64,000 nt of DNA, taken from assembly GCF_031085175.1 (NCBI RefSeq), contig NZ_JAVHUY010000001.1:1-64000 (forward strand), written 5' to 3'. The notes under the pieces were generated by a model. That model ran no database searches, was not told the origin of the DNA, and saw only the letters and a program-made list of their open reading frames with translations. Below are positions 45,848 through 55,945 of the stretch, piece after piece (position 1 is the first letter of the stretch; each line of letters begins with the position of its first letter). Source of the DNA: Phytohabitans maris. GTDB lineage: Bacteria; Actinomycetota; Actinomycetes; Mycobacteriales; Micromonosporaceae. The position numbers and the translations under genes are program-made.

Positions 45848-47047
45848 ATGCCCGGAGCACTCCCAGAAGGCGAGGCCGTCCCCCGCGACGGCAGCCTGCC
45901 GCCCGGCACCGGCCCGGGCGGGCGCGGCTTCGGCGTGTACGTGCACGTGCCCTTCTGCGCCAGCCGGTGCGGCTACTGCGACTTCAACACGTACACCGCG
46001 GCTGAGCTGGGCGGCGGGGCGAGCCGCGAGGCGTACCCACAGACCGTGCTCGCCGAGCTTGCCCTCGCCGCCCGGGTCGTGGCGCCGGCGCGGGTGGACA
46101 CCGTTTTCGTCGGCGGCGGTACCCCCACGCTGCTCGACCCGGACGACCTCGCCCGCATCCTGGAGGCGATCGACCGCACCTGGGGCCTGGCCGCGGACGC
46201 CGAGGTCACCACCGAGGCCAACCCGGAGTCGGTGAACCCGGCCTCGCTCCAGCGGCTGCGCAAGGCCGGCTTCACCCGGGTCTCGCTGGGGATGCAGTCG
46301 ATCGCGCCAGGCGTACTCCAGGTGCTGGAACGCCGGCACACCGCGGGCCGTGCGCCGGCCGCGGCGGTCGAGGCGCGCGAGGCCGGCTTCGACCACGTCA
46401 ACCTCGATCTGATCTACGGCACGCCGGGCGAGACGGCGGACGACTTCGCCGCCTCGCTGGCGGCCGCCGTGGGGGCGGGCGTCGACCACGTCAGCGCGTA
46501 CTCGCTGATCGTCGAAGACGGCACCCGGCTCGCCGCCCGGATGCGCCGCGGCGACCTGCCGTACCCGGATGACGACGTCGCCGCGGACCGCTACCTGGCC
46601 GCGGACGCCGCCCTCGACGCGGCCGGCCTCACCTGGTACGAGGTCTCCAACTGGGCGGCCGGCCCGGCGGCGCGGTGCCGCCACAACCTCCTCTACTGGA
46701 CCGGCGGCGACTGGTGGGGCCTCGGGCCGGGCGCGCACAGCCACGTGGGCGGCGTGCGGTGGTGGAACGTCAAGCACCCCTCGACCTACGCGGCCCGCCT
46801 GGCCGCCGGCGAGTCACCGGGGTACGCGCGCGAGGTGCTGGCGCCGGACGACCGGCACGTCGAGGACGTGATGCTGCGCCTGCGCCTCGCCTCCGGCCTG
46901 CCCCTCGACGTGCTCGACGCCCAGGGCCGCGCGGCGGCTGGGCGGGCGGCGGCCGACGGCCTGCTGGAGATCCGCGACGGGCACGCGCTCCTCACCCTGC
47001 GCGGCCGCCTCCTCGCCGACGCCGTCGTCCGCGACCTGCTGCCCTGA
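45848..47047 (+). CDS. hemW: radical SAM haem chaperone HemW
   Basis: Protein of 399 aa that binds haem and delivers it to target proteins; older annotation calls it coproporphyrinogen oxidase-like. The cluster motif is CASRCGYCDF (CxxxCxxC, without the extra downstream Cys of true HemN) near residues 38-47, followed by VDTVFVGGGTPTLL and the C-terminal HemN domain (WWGLGPGAHSHVGGVRWWN). The ATG at 45848 gives a 27-residue leader before the first strand. Position between lepA and hrcA is the actinobacterial order. Confidence 0.94.
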   Translation: MPGALPEGEAVPRDGSLPPGTGPGGRGFGVYVHVPFCASRCGYCDFNTYTAAELGGGASREAYPQTVLAELALAARVVAPARVDTVFVGGGTPTLLDPDDLARILEAIDRTWGLAADAEVTTEANPESVNPASLQRLRKAGFTRVSLGMQSIAPGVLQVLERRHTAGRAPAAAVEAREAGFDHVNLDLIYGTPGETADDFAASLAAAVGAGVDHVSAYSLIVEDGTRLAARMRRGDLPYPDDDVAADRYLAADAALDAAGLTWYEVSNWAAGPAARCRHNLLYWTGGDWWGLGPGAHSHVGGVRWWNVKHPSTYAARLAAGESPGYAREVLAPDDRHVEDVMLRLRLASGLPLDVLDAQGRAAAGRAAADGLLEIRDGHALLTLRGRLLADAVVRDLLP

Positions 47048-47120
47048 ACGGGCAACTCCCACAAAGATCTGAGCTGCCGCGACGTCCGCGGTGGTCCAGA
47101 CCGGCGGCCGGAGGGCGGGT

Positions 47121-47193
47121 GTCTTTCTCGGCGTTTCACGCGGAAAACGGGCGAACGATCACCGCCCACCCCCTGCGGTGCGGCCAGAACCCG
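47121..47193. repeat. dispersed intergenic repeat, copy 2
   Basis: GTCTTTCTCGGCGTTTCACG, then CGGAAAACGGGCGAACGATC and later GCGGTGCGGCC; matches 21770-21835 in the same order with a few changes. In both places it sits in a gene-free gap and lies close to a palindrome. Confidence 0.6.
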
Positions 47194-47202
47194 GATTCAG
47201 TT

Positions 47203-47256
47203 GCAGATCGTGGTATTCCGGTGCCCCTATAGAGGCACCGAAATACCACGATCTGC
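47203..47256. repeat. GATCGTGGTAT palindrome
   Basis: Arms of 23 bases (47203-47225 and 47234-47256; outer part GCAGATCGTGGTATT) pair at 22 of 23 positions around CCTATAGA. Its outer arm ATACCACGATCT also appears at the right flank of the insertion sequence near 1793-1804. Confidence 0.8.
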
Positions 47257-47324
47257 CTGTCAGGCACGGCGGGCACGGCGGGCGGGGCTGGCCACACGGA
47301 GAGGGAGGCCGCGGGAAGGCGTGA

Positions 47325-47352
47325 GCCCCGGGGACCGCGCGGTCCCCGGGGC
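47325..47352 (-). terminator. terminator of the DUF4870 gene
   Basis: Perfect 12-bp stem GCCCCGGGGACC / GGTCCCCGGGGC with loop GCGC, 11 bases past the stop codon of the minus-strand gene. Confidence 0.75.
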
Positions 47353-47363
47353 CTCCGTGCGCG

Positions 47364-47984
47364 TTACTTGATGATCGAGACGCTCATCGGGTAGTTGTAC
47401 AGCTGGCCGTCGTTGGCCTTCACGCCGCCGATGATGCCGAAGACGATCGCGATGATCGTCGCGACCGGCGCGAGGATGAAGCCGATCAGCACGCAGACGA
47501 GGATCCAGCTGATCACCGTGATGATCGACCAGAGCAGCTGGAAGTTGAGCGCCGCGACCGCGTGCGCGCGCACGGTCGGCGACTGGTTGCCCTTTGCCAG
47601 GAGCGCGACGAGCGGGCCGACCCAGCCCAGCGTGCCGCCGCCGATGAACGCACCGGCCGCGCCGCCGAAGTGGGCGACGAGGGCCCAGGTCTTCTCGTCG
47701 TTGTTGGCGTAGCCCGACGGTGCGGGACCGGCCGCGTAGTAGCCGCCGGGCGGACCCTGCGGCGGGTAGCCGGGCGGTGGGTAGCCGGCGCCGGGCGGCG
47801 GATAGTCGGCCCCGCCCGCGGGTGGCGGGGGCGGTGGTGGTGCGTCACTCGGTGGGGGTGCGTAACCGGGAGAGGGTGCCTCGCCCGGCATCGAGTAGGA
47901 CGCTGGGGGTGTTGGCGGAGAGGTCGGGTCCGGCGGCGTCGAGCCGGGGTCGCTCTCTCCGGGAGGGCGAGGTGGTTCTGTCAT
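47364..47984 (-). CDS. proline-rich DUF4870 membrane protein
   Basis: Protein of 206 aa. The first 90 residues are Pro/Gly/Tyr-rich (repeated YPPPG-like blocks, probably cytoplasmic and disordered). A DUF4870 domain with three hydrophobic segments follows (about 95-205: ALVAHFGGAAGAFIGGG, LNFQLLWSIITVISWILV, and a third). The family is of unknown function. The start is ATG 47984; a GTG three codons upstream is also possible, and no ribosome-binding site is seen. Confidence 0.83.
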   Translation of the reverse strand: MTEPPRPPGESDPGSTPPDPTSPPTPPASYSMPGEAPSPGYAPPPSDAPPPPPPPAGGADYPPPGAGYPPPGYPPQGPPGGYYAAGPAPSGYANNDEKTWALVAHFGGAAGAFIGGGTLGWVGPLVALLAKGNQSPTVRAHAVAALNFQLLWSIITVISWILVCVLIGFILAPVATIIAIVFGIIGGVKANDGQLYNYPMSVSIIK

Positions 47985-48093
47985 GGAGGTCACGGTAGGG
48001 GCACAGATCAACCCGCGCCACACAACACTCTTGCCAACTGTCGGACATTGTGCCCAAAGAGATCATCGCGGGGGCACGGGGATGCGACGTAGA

Positions 48094-48120
48094 CTGGCAC
48101 TCGCTACAGTCGAGTGCCAG
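48094..48120 (+). promoter_or_regulatory. CIRCE operator of hrcA
   Basis: CTGGCACTC-N9-GAGTGCCAG, a perfect 9-bp inverted repeat with the exact 9-base spacing of CIRCE. It lies 32 bases before the hrcA GTG and overlaps TAGACT (48090-48095), a likely -10 box, so HrcA bound here would block its own promoter. It should link hrcA-dnaJ-rsmE to heat shock. Confidence 0.95.
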
Positions 48121-48151
48121 TCCTCTCATCTGGGTGTGGCAGGGGGTGACA

Positions 48152-49174
48152 GTGAGTCTCGATGACCGCAAGCTCGACGTGCTCCGAGCGATCGTCGAGG
48201 ATTACGTCGCCACCCAGGAGCCGGTCGGCAGCAAGGCTCTGGTCGAGCGACACCAGTTGGGGGTCTCGCCCGCCACCGTGCGTAACGACATGGCCGTCCT
48301 GGAGGAGGAGGGGTACATCCGGCAGCCGCACACCAGCGCCGGCCGGGTCCCGACCGACCGTGGCTACCGGCTCTTCGTCGACCGCCTCTCCCGGGTCAAG
48401 CCGCTGAGTCCCGCCGAGCGGCGGGCGATCGAGCGGTTCCTCGCCGGGGCGCTCGACCTCGACGACGTGGTGCACCGCACGGTGCGGCTCCTCGCTCAGC
48501 TCACCCGTCAGGTCGCCGTGGTGCAGTACCCGAGCCTGTCCCGCTCCTCCGTGCGCCATCTGGAGCTGGTGCCGATCTCCACCACCCGGGTGATGCTCGT
48601 CATGATCGCCGACACCGGCCGGGTGGAGCAGCGGCTGGTCGAGCTGCCCGCGCCCGTCCAGGTCGACGCCGTCACCGACCTGCGCCGCCTGGTCAACGAA
48701 AGGCTCGTCGGCAAGCGGCTCTCGGAGGCGCCGCCGCTGATCCAGGCGCTGGTCGAGGAGGCCACGCCGGACGACCGCAACACGATGGCCACCCTCGCCT
48801 CGGTGTTGCTCGAAACCCTCACCGAGCGGCACGATGAGCGCATAGCACTAGCCGGCCGGGCCAACCTGACCCGTGGCGGTCTCCTCGACTTCCAGGGCTC
48901 CCTCCGCCCGATCCTCGAGGCCCTCGAGGAGGAGGTCATCCTGCTCAAGCTCCTGGGCGAGGTCGACGCGGACACCCTCCGGGTCCGCATCGGCGACGAA
49001 AACGAGATCGACAACCTCCGGTCCACCTCAGTTGTCAGCACGGGCTACGGTCCAGGCGCCACAATCGTGGGTGGTCTCGGCGTCCTCGGGCCGACGAGGA
49101 TGGATTACCCCGGCACCATCGCCACGGTGCGCGCCGTGGCACGCTACGTAGGCGACCTGTTGGGAAACAACTAG
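48152..49174 (+). CDS. hrcA: heat-inducible transcription repressor HrcA
   Basis: Repressor of 340 aa that binds CIRCE and is kept folded by GroEL. N-terminal winged-helix ([20 protein letters not shown], then [19 protein letters not shown]), GAF-like middle domain and a C-terminal dimer region ([20 protein letters not shown]). I chose GTG 48152 from homology and because the CIRCE lies just upstream. dnaJ follows after 37 bp. Confidence 0.97.
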   Translation: MSLDDRKLDVLRAIVEDYVATQEPVGSKALVERHQLGVSPATVRNDMAVLEEEGYIRQPHTSAGRVPTDRGYRLFVDRLSRVKPLSPAERRAIERFLAGALDLDDVVHRTVRLLAQLTRQVAVVQYPSLSRSSVRHLELVPISTTRVMLVMIADTGRVEQRLVELPAPVQVDAVTDLRRLVNERLVGKRLSEAPPLIQALVEEATPDDRNTMATLASVLLETLTERHDERIALAGRANLTRGGLLDFQGSLRPILEALEEEVILLKLLGEVDADTLRVRIGDENEIDNLRSTSVVSTGYGPGATIVGGLGVLGPTRMDYPGTIATVRAVARYVGDLLGNN

Positions 49175-49211
49175 CCCGGGACAGCGCGAGAGCATGAGGA
49201 CACGTAACCAA

Positions 49212-50345
49212 GTGGCCAAGGACTACTACGGGATTCTCGGTGTAAACCGGGACGCATCCGACGACGAGATCAAGCGTGCCTACCGGAAGCTGGCCCGCCA
49301 GTACCACCCGGACGTCAACCCGGACCCGGATGCGCACGAGAAGTTCAAGGACATCAACGCGGCGTACGAGGTGCTCTCGGACGACCAGAAGCGGCAGATC
49401 GTCGACCTCGGCGGCGACCCTCTCGCCCCGGGTGGCGGTGGGCCGGGCGCTGGCCCCGGCGCGGGACCATTCGTCGGGTTCCAGGACATCATGGACGCGT
49501 TCTTCGGCACGGCCGCCGGGGCGCGCGGGCCGCGCTCGCGCACCCGGCCGGGCGCCGACGCGATCCTGCGCCTGGAGCTCGACCTGACCGAGACCGCGTT
49601 CGGGGTCGAGGCACCGATCACGGTGGACACCGCTGTGCTCTGCACCACCTGTTCCGGCGCCGGCACCGCGGCCGGCACCCACCTCGCCACCTGCGAGGCG
49701 TGCGGCGGGCGCGGCGAGGTGCAGTCGGTGCAGCGCACGTTCCTGGGGCAGGTCGTCTCGTCCCGCCCGTGCACCGTCTGCCAGGGCTACGGCACCGTGA
49801 TCCCGCACCCCTGCGCCACCTGCGGCGGCGACGGCCGGGTCCGCACCCGCCGCTCGCTGACCGTCAAGATCCCGGCCGGCGTCGAAGACGGTATGCGCAT
49901 CCGCCTGGCCCAGCAGGGCGAGGTCGGCCCCGGCGGCGGCACCGCCGGCGACCTCTACGTCGAGATCCACGAGCGGCCGCACGACGTCTACTCCCGCAAG
50001 GGCGACGACCTGCACTGCCGCGTCACCGTCCCGATGACCGCCGCCGCGCTCGGCACCCGCCTGACGATCAAGACGCTCGACAGCGAGGAGCAGCTCGACG
50101 TCAAGGCCGGCACCCAGCCCGGCGCGACGCTCCGGCTGCGCGCCCGTGGCGTGCCGCACCTGCGCGGCACCGGTCGCGGTGACCTCTTCGTCCACCTCGA
50201 CGTGCGCACACCCACCAAGCTCGACCCGGAGCAGGAGCGCATCCTGCGCGAGTTCGCCAAGACCCGGGGCGAGGAGGTCGCCGAGCTCACCAAGCAGGGC
50301 GGCTTCTTCTCCCGGATGCGGGACGCCTTCAACGGCCACGCGTGA
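49212..50345 (+). CDS. dnaJ: chaperone protein DnaJ
   Basis: Hsp40 co-chaperone that hands substrates to DnaK. J domain (residues 1-65) with YHPDVNP holding HPD, a Gly/Pro-rich linker, four zinc-finger repeats ([32 protein letters not shown]) and two C-terminal substrate-binding domains. Starts at GTG 49212 ([11 protein letters not shown]); an in-frame ATG at 49194 would add six residues. Not next to dnaK, so this is the HrcA-linked DnaJ2 type. It overlaps rsmE by GTGA. Confidence 0.96.
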   Translation: MAKDYYGILGVNRDASDDEIKRAYRKLARQYHPDVNPDPDAHEKFKDINAAYEVLSDDQKRQIVDLGGDPLAPGGGGPGAGPGAGPFVGFQDIMDAFFGTAAGARGPRSRTRPGADAILRLELDLTETAFGVEAPITVDTAVLCTTCSGAGTAAGTHLATCEACGGRGEVQSVQRTFLGQVVSSRPCTVCQGYGTVIPHPCATCGGDGRVRTRRSLTVKIPAGVEDGMRIRLAQQGEVGPGGGTAGDLYVEIHERPHDVYSRKGDDLHCRVTVPMTAAALGTRLTIKTLDSEEQLDVKAGTQPGATLRLRARGVPHLRGTGRGDLFVHLDVRTPTKLDPEQERILREFAKTRGEEVAELTKQGGFFSRMRDAFNGHA

Positions 50346-51055
50346 GCCGCCCGCTCTTCCTGGTCGCCGCGCTGCCGCAGGGGGAGTCGTTCACCCTCGA
50401 CGGCCCCGAAGGGCATCACGCGGCCACCGTCCAGCGGCTGCGGGTGGGTGAGGAGCTGCTGCTCGGCGACGGAAAGGGCGGCACCGCCACCGCCGTGGTC
50501 ACCGCCGCCGGCCGCGGCACGCTCGATCTGCGGACCATCAGCATCGGGTACGCGGACACGCCCGACCCGCGACTGGTGGTGATCCAGGGCATCGCCAAGG
50601 GTGAGCGGGGCGAGCTGGCCGTGCAGGCGATGACCGAGGCCGGCGTCGACGAGATCGTGCCCTGGGCCGCCGCCCGCTCGGTGGTGCAGTGGCGCGGCGA
50701 GCGCGGCGACCGGGCCCGCGAACGCTGGGTCGCCACCGCCCGCGAGGCCGCGAAGCAGGCCCGCCGCCCCTGGCTGCCCGTGGTCGCACCCGCCGCGTCG
50801 ACCCGCGAGGCGGCCGAGCGCGCCACGCTGGTGCTGCACGAGGCGGCCAAGGAGCGGCTGACCCGGGTCGACCTCCCGGCCACCGGCGACATCGCCCTTG
50901 TGGTGGGGCCGGAGGGCGGCATCGCACCGGAGGAGCTGGCCACCTTCGAAGCGGCCGGCGCCACACCCGTCCGGCTCGGTGACGAGGTCCTGCGCACGTC
51001 GACCGCCGGCGTGGCCGCCCTGTCCGTCCTCTCCACCCGCCTCGGCCGCTGGTAA
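50342..51055 (+). CDS. rsmE: 16S rRNA (uracil1498-N3)-methyltransferase
   Basis: SPOUT-fold methyltransferase of 237 aa that modifies U1498 in the small-subunit decoding region. N-terminal PUA-like part (about 1-70), then the trefoil-knot domain with [15 protein letters not shown] and the closing [19 protein letters not shown]. It lies after dnaJ with a 4-nt overlap, the common actinobacterial order. Confidence 0.95.
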   Translation: MSRPLFLVAALPQGESFTLDGPEGHHAATVQRLRVGEELLLGDGKGGTATAVVTAAGRGTLDLRTISIGYADTPDPRLVVIQGIAKGERGELAVQAMTEAGVDEIVPWAAARSVVQWRGERGDRARERWVATAREAAKQARRPWLPVVAPAASTREAAERATLVLHEAAKERLTRVDLPATGDIALVVGPEGGIAPEELATFEAAGATPVRLGDEVLRTSTAGVAALSVLSTRLGRW

Positions 51056-51115
51056 CCCATCCCGGCCCGCGGCGGAGAACGCCCCCACCAGCGCGCGCGG
51101 CCGTGGGAGGACTCG

Positions 51116-53494
51116 CTAGACGGTCAGCTCGGCGGTCAGTCGGCGGTCGGCGACGCTGTGGGCGGCCTCGACCAGGTAGCTGCCCGGCACCTTCCGCCAG
51201 CCGCCGTCCCACACCTGAAAAGCGCGCTCGGGCAGCGGCACCCGTACCGTGACCGCCTCGCCCGGCCCGGCCTCGGCCGCCGCGAAGCCGACCAGCCACC
51301 GACGCGGCCGGGACGGGTCTGGTGTAGACGGTCCGATGTAGACCTGGACCACCTCGCGGCCCGGGCGCGCGCCGGCGTTTCGCACCGTCACCGTCACCGT
51401 CACCGCTTCGCCGCCGTCCTCGATGGACAGTGACTCGTACGCCCAGTCGGTGTAGCCCAGCCCGTGGCCGAACGGGAAGAGCGGGTCGGCCGGGTCGGCC
51501 CGGTAGCCCAGGAAGACGCCCTCGTCGTACGGCAGTGCGCCGTCCGTGGGCGTGACCGGCAGCGCGTCGCGGTCGTGGCGGGGCCACGTCGTGGGCAGCC
51601 GGCCACCCGGCTCGGCCGCCCCGAGCAGCATGTCGGCCAGCGCGGCGCCCGCCTCCTGGCCGGGAAACCAGGTGAGCAGGATCGCGGCGACCTCGTCCGC
51701 CCAGGGCATCAGCACCGGCGAGCCGGCGTTCACGACGACGACGGTACGGGGGTTGGCGGTGGCGACCCGGGACACCAGCTCGTCCTGGCGGCCGGGCAGC
51801 GCGAGCGTGGTGCGGTCGAAGCCCTCCGACTCCACCTCCTCGGTCGTCCCCACGACCACGACGGCGACGTCCGCCGCGGCCGCGGCGCTGGCCGCCTCGT
51901 CGAGGAGCGCGTCGGGGCCGGGCGAGGGCGGCGCGTGACCGATGGCGAACGACACGAACCCCGGATTGCCGCCCCGCTGGGTGAGCACCACGTCGACCGG
52001 CTCGCCCGCGGCCAGGTCGAGCGGAAACCGTTGCTCCGCCGGGCCGCGGAAGACGGCCGACTCGTCCCGGTCGCGATACAGCGAGCCTTCGAAGAGCGTG
52101 CGCCCGCCGGCGGTGAGCGTGAAGTCCCCGAAGCCGACGATCGCCAGCTCGTGCGCGCCGCCCACGGACGGCGTGACGCGGGCGGAGAGGGCGAGTTCGG
52201 CGATCTCGTCCGGGGCGACGCCGGGCGGCGGGTCGCCCATCCAGCGCACGTACGCGGTGGGGAGCGACGCCCGGAAGAGCTCCCGCCCGTCCGCAGCGCG
52301 GAGCACACCCGTGATGCCGCTCCACTGTGGACCGCGGGCGACCGGCATCCGGCGGCGCGGGTCGGCACCGACGGAGTACGTGACGGTCGCGCCGCCCAGC
52401 GCCGCGCTCAGCCCGTCGAGCGGGGAGACCACCCGGGCCGGCTGGACCAGCGCGCTCCCACCGCCCTGCACGCGCGCGTCGGCGGCGAGCGCACCGGAGA
52501 GCGCCACCGTGCGCAGCCGCGCGGGGTCGAGCGGGAGGAGGCCGCCGGAGTTGCGGGCGAGCACGAAGGACCGGGCGGCGATCTCCCGCGCGACCGCCGC
52601 ACCGTCGAGTGTGGAAGGAGCTCCGGCCGCCGGGGAGGCGCCGTCGAGGATCCCGACCCGGGCGGCGAGCCGCAGCACCCGGCGTACCTTGTCGTCGACG
52701 ACCTCTTCGGGGACGGCGCCGGAGCGGACCGCGGCGACCAGCGCCTCGCCCCACGGGTCGCCGACCGCCGGCATGACCACGTCGAGCCCGCCGTTCGCCG
52801 CCGGTGCGGTGCTGCGGGCGGCCGTCCAGTCGGAGACGACGACGCCGTCGAAGCCCCACTCCCGTTTGAGCACCCCGATCTGCAGGTCGGCGTGCTCGGT
52901 CATGGTGCTGCCGTTGACCCCGTTGTACGCCGACATCACGCCCCACGCGCCGGCCCCGACGATCCGCTCGAACGGCGCCAGGTAGAGCTCGCGCAGTGCC
53001 CGCTCGTCGACCCGTACGTCCACAGTGAAGCGGTCGGTCTCCGAGTCGTTGGCCACGAAGTGCTTGACGGTCGTGCCCACGCCTTGGTCCTGCACGCCCG
53101 CCACGTACGCCGCGCCGATCTCGCCGGTCAGCAGCGGATCCTCGGAGTAGCACTCGAAGTGCCGGCCGCCGAACGGGCTGCGGTGCAGGTTGACGGTCGG
53201 CGCGAGCAGCACGTGCACACCCTTGCGGCGGGCCTCCTGCCCGAGCACGCGCCCGGCCGTGCGGGCCAGCTCCGGGTCCCAGGTCGCGGCGAGCGCGGTG
53301 GGGCTGGGCAGGGCCACGGACGGGTCGTCGGGGCGCCAGCCGATGCCGCGCAGCCCGATCGGGCCGTCGGACATCACCAGCGAGCGCAGCCCGATCTCGG
53401 GGATGGCCGGCAGCGTCCAGAAGTCCTGACCGGAGAGGAGCCGCACCTTGGTCTCGAGATCCAGAGCCGCCAGCGCTTCCTCGATGATCGACAT
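51116..53494 (-). CDS. glycoside hydrolase family 3 beta-glucosidase
   Basis: Protein of 792 aa that should release beta-linked glucose or similar sugars. Order: GH3 N-domain (about 1-290) with KHFVANDSETDR and the nucleophile Asp in VVVSDWTAARS; GH3 C-domain (about 330-650) with an inserted PA14-like beta segment (FGDFTLTAGGRTLFEGSLYR); fibronectin-III-like end (EVVQVYIGPSTPDPSRPRRW). No signal peptide, so probably intracellular. No transporter or regulator gene adjoins it. Confidence 0.93.
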   Translation of the reverse strand: MSIIEEALAALDLETKVRLLSGQDFWTLPAIPEIGLRSLVMSDGPIGLRGIGWRPDDPSVALPSPTALAATWDPELARTAGRVLGQEARRKGVHVLLAPTVNLHRSPFGGRHFECYSEDPLLTGEIGAAYVAGVQDQGVGTTVKHFVANDSETDRFTVDVRVDERALRELYLAPFERIVGAGAWGVMSAYNGVNGSTMTEHADLQIGVLKREWGFDGVVVSDWTAARSTAPAANGGLDVVMPAVGDPWGEALVAAVRSGAVPEEVVDDKVRRVLRLAARVGILDGASPAAGAPSTLDGAAVAREIAARSFVLARNSGGLLPLDPARLRTVALSGALAADARVQGGGSALVQPARVVSPLDGLSAALGGATVTYSVGADPRRRMPVARGPQWSGITGVLRAADGRELFRASLPTAYVRWMGDPPPGVAPDEIAELALSARVTPSVGGAHELAIVGFGDFTLTAGGRTLFEGSLYRDRDESAVFRGPAEQRFPLDLAAGEPVDVVLTQRGGNPGFVSFAIGHAPPSPGPDALLDEAASAAAAADVAVVVVGTTEEVESEGFDRTTLALPGRQDELVSRVATANPRTVVVVNAGSPVLMPWADEVAAILLTWFPGQEAGAALADMLLGAAEPGGRLPTTWPRHDRDALPVTPTDGALPYDEGVFLGYRADPADPLFPFGHGLGYTDWAYESLSIEDGGEAVTVTVTVRNAGARPGREVVQVYIGPSTPDPSRPRRWLVGFAAAEAGPGEAVTVRVPLPERAFQVWDGGWRKVPGSYLVEAAHSVADRRLTAELTV

Positions 53495-53514
53495 CGCCCG
53501 ATCCTAAATGGAAA

Positions 53515-53566
53515 GTGGGGCGCCCCGCACGGGGACGCCCCACCCGGCGCCCCGCACGCGGGCGCC
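53515..53566 (-). terminator. two GC-rich hairpins between protease and glucosidase genes
   Basis: 53515-53543 forms GTGGGGCG..CCCC / GGGG..CGCCCCAC with loop GCAC, and 53546-53566 forms GGCGCCC / GGGCGCC. They lie between the protease stop and the glucosidase start and probably end the protease transcript. Confidence 0.55.
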
Positions 53567-53587
53567 CCCTGCGGCGGGCGGTGGGGG

Positions 53588-54421
<834 letters not shown>

Positions 54422-54484
54422 TCACGGATGCGGGGAGCGTACGGATCTCGATTTACGGATGGCAATGAGTCAATGCCATCCCAG

Positions 54485-54916
54485 CTACGTCATACCGTCC
54501 GGGGTCGTGAGGTTTTTCCGGACCTCGTTCAGGTACCCGATGAAGCGTTCCCGGTCGGCCTGGTCCAATGTGCTCAGTGCCTTTTCGGAGAGCCGGACCA
54601 CCTCGGCGGTCATCAGCTCCTGGAGCTCGTGCCCCCGCTCGGTGAGACGGAGCCGCACCAGCCGCGCGTCGGTGGGGTGCGGCTCGCGGCGCAGGATGCC
54701 GGCGGACTCCATGCGGGTGGCGGTGCGGGTGACGGTGGGCACGGCCAGGCCGAGGCGCCGGGCCAGCTCGCCGGGGGTGAGGCCGTCTTCGGCCCAGAGC
54801 TCGTACAGGAGGAACTGCTGGCCGGCACGGACGCCGTGCCGGCGGTACGCCTCCTCGGAGGCGGTGGCCATCGCCCGCTTGGCCGCCCAGAACGCGGCCT
54901 GGAATTCGCCACCCAC
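54485..54916 (-). CDS. MarR family transcriptional regulator
   Basis: Protein of 143 aa with a winged helix-turn-helix (LTPGELARRLGLAVPTVTRT recognition region, then the wing HPTDARLVRLRLTERG). It most likely represses the divergent epimerase gene and itself through the palindromes between them. The ligand is unknown. GTG 54916 is the start. Confidence 0.92.
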   Translation of the reverse strand: MGGEFQAAFWAAKRAMATASEEAYRRHGVRAGQQFLLYELWAEDGLTPGELARRLGLAVPTVTRTATRMESAGILRREPHPTDARLVRLRLTERGHELQELMTAEVVRLSEKALSTLDQADRERFIGYLNEVRKNLTTPDGMT

Positions 54917-54930
54917 CCTTGCCCCAAAAT

Positions 54931-54966
54931 CGTTAGCCGGCTAACGTATACTCATTGCCTAGCTAA
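54931..54966. promoter_or_regulatory. two putative MarR operators and -10 box
   Basis: CGTTAGCCGGCTAACG (54931-54946) is a perfect palindrome. A second site TTGCCTAGCTAA (54955-54966) matches its core TTAGCCGGCTAA at 9 of 12 positions, centre-to-centre distance 22 bp (two helical turns). TATACT (54947-54952), a good -10 box for the epimerase gene, lies between them. Confidence 0.75.
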
Positions 54967-54991
54967 TGATACCGACGGAGGGAGAGGGTCC

Positions 54992-55834
54992 GTGCGTACC
55001 CTCATCACGGGGCCCACCGGACGGGTGGGCAGCCGCTACGTGCGCCGCCAGCTCGACCTGCGCCGACCGGTGCGCGTCCTGGTGCGTTCCGAGGCTCAGG
55101 TCGCCCCTTGGTGGAACGGCGGTGCCGAGGTCACGGTCGGCGATCTGCGCGAGCCGGACACGGCCAAGCGGGCGCTCGAAGGGGTCGAGGCGGTGGTGCA
55201 CATCGCGGCGGCGTTCCGCGGCGTGCCCGACGCCGAGGCGTACGCGGTCAACCGGGACGCCACCATCGCGCTCGCCCAGGCCGCTGTGGACGCTGGCGTG
55301 GCCCGGTTCGTATTCGTCAGTACCAACCTCGTCTACGGCCCCGGCCGTGGCCGCCCCGCCGGCGAGGGCGACGAGCCGCGCCCCGCGGGGGCGTACCCGG
55401 TGGGCAAGGCGGCGGCCGAGGTCGAGCTGCTGCGCCTGCACCGCGAGCGGGGGCTGCCGGTGCGGATCGCCCGGCTCGCGTTCGTCTACGGGGACGGCGA
55501 CCCGCACCTGGCCGAGTCGGTGGCGTGGGCCCGCCGCTGGGCGCCGCACCGGCGGCTGCACCTCGTGCACCACGCCGACGTGGCCCAGGCGCTCGACCGC
55601 ATCCTCGCGGCCGAGGGGGTCGACGGCCAGGTCTTCAACGTTGCCGACGACGCGCCGGTGACCGCGCTGGAGCTGCTCCGGGCCAACCAGGAGGAGCCCG
55701 ATCCGGAGGCCGCCACCCGCCGGCTCGACGACCCGTGGGAGGGCATCGTCGACACCTGCCGGATCCGCACCCAGCTGGGCTACCGCCCGCTCTACCCGAC
55801 GCTGTACACGGCCCAGGCCGCCGGCGCGCTCTAG
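54992..55834 (+). CDS. NAD(P)-dependent epimerase/dehydratase-like protein
   Basis: Short-chain (extended SDR) protein of 280 aa. The Rossmann motif is GPTGRVGS at residues 7-14; the active-site pair is in YPVGKAAAE (YxxxK) and FVSTNLVYGPG supplies the serine/threonine. The substrate, perhaps a nucleotide sugar or another carbonyl compound, is not evident. GTG 54992 follows GGAGGGAGAGGG. Probably under the divergent MarR regulator. Confidence 0.88.
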   Translation: MRTLITGPTGRVGSRYVRRQLDLRRPVRVLVRSEAQVAPWWNGGAEVTVGDLREPDTAKRALEGVEAVVHIAAAFRGVPDAEAYAVNRDATIALAQAAVDAGVARFVFVSTNLVYGPGRGRPAGEGDEPRPAGAYPVGKAAAEVELLRLHRERGLPVRIARLAFVYGDGDPHLAESVAWARRWAPHRRLHLVHHADVAQALDRILAAEGVDGQVFNVADDAPVTALELLRANQEEPDPEAATRRLDDPWEGIVDTCRIRTQLGYRPLYPTLYTAQAAGAL

Positions 55835-55847
55835 GGCCGGGGTGGTG

Positions 55848-55909
55848 GGCTGTGATCGAAGCTCCCCTCAAGTCGTTCTAACGACTTGAGGGGAGCTTCG
55901 ATCACAGCC
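55848..55909. repeat. GATCGAAGCTCC palindrome, copy 3
   Basis: A perfect 30-bp inverted repeat (55848-55877 and 55880-55909) with only CT between the arms; contains GATCGAAGCTCC outside and AAGTCGTT inside. It lies 14 bases after the epimerase stop and 37 before the HIT gene. It is the most perfect of the three copies. Confidence 0.92.
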
Positions 55910-55933
55910 GTGGGGAGGGCGGGGTCCACGACC

Positions 55934-55939
55934 TAGCAT
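55934..55939 (+). promoter_or_regulatory. putative -10 box of a leaderless HIT-gene transcript
   Basis: TAGCAT six bases before the GTG start; no ribosome-binding site is present between the palindrome and the start. Confidence 0.5.
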
Positions 55940-55945
55940 CAGCGG

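Larger units (their letters stand above)
47048..47363. other. 316-bp intergenic region with repeats
   Basis: No gene. It holds the second copy of the intergenic repeat (47121-47193), a 23-bp-arm palindrome (47203-47256) and the terminator of the DUF4870 gene (47325-47352). Confidence 0.6.
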
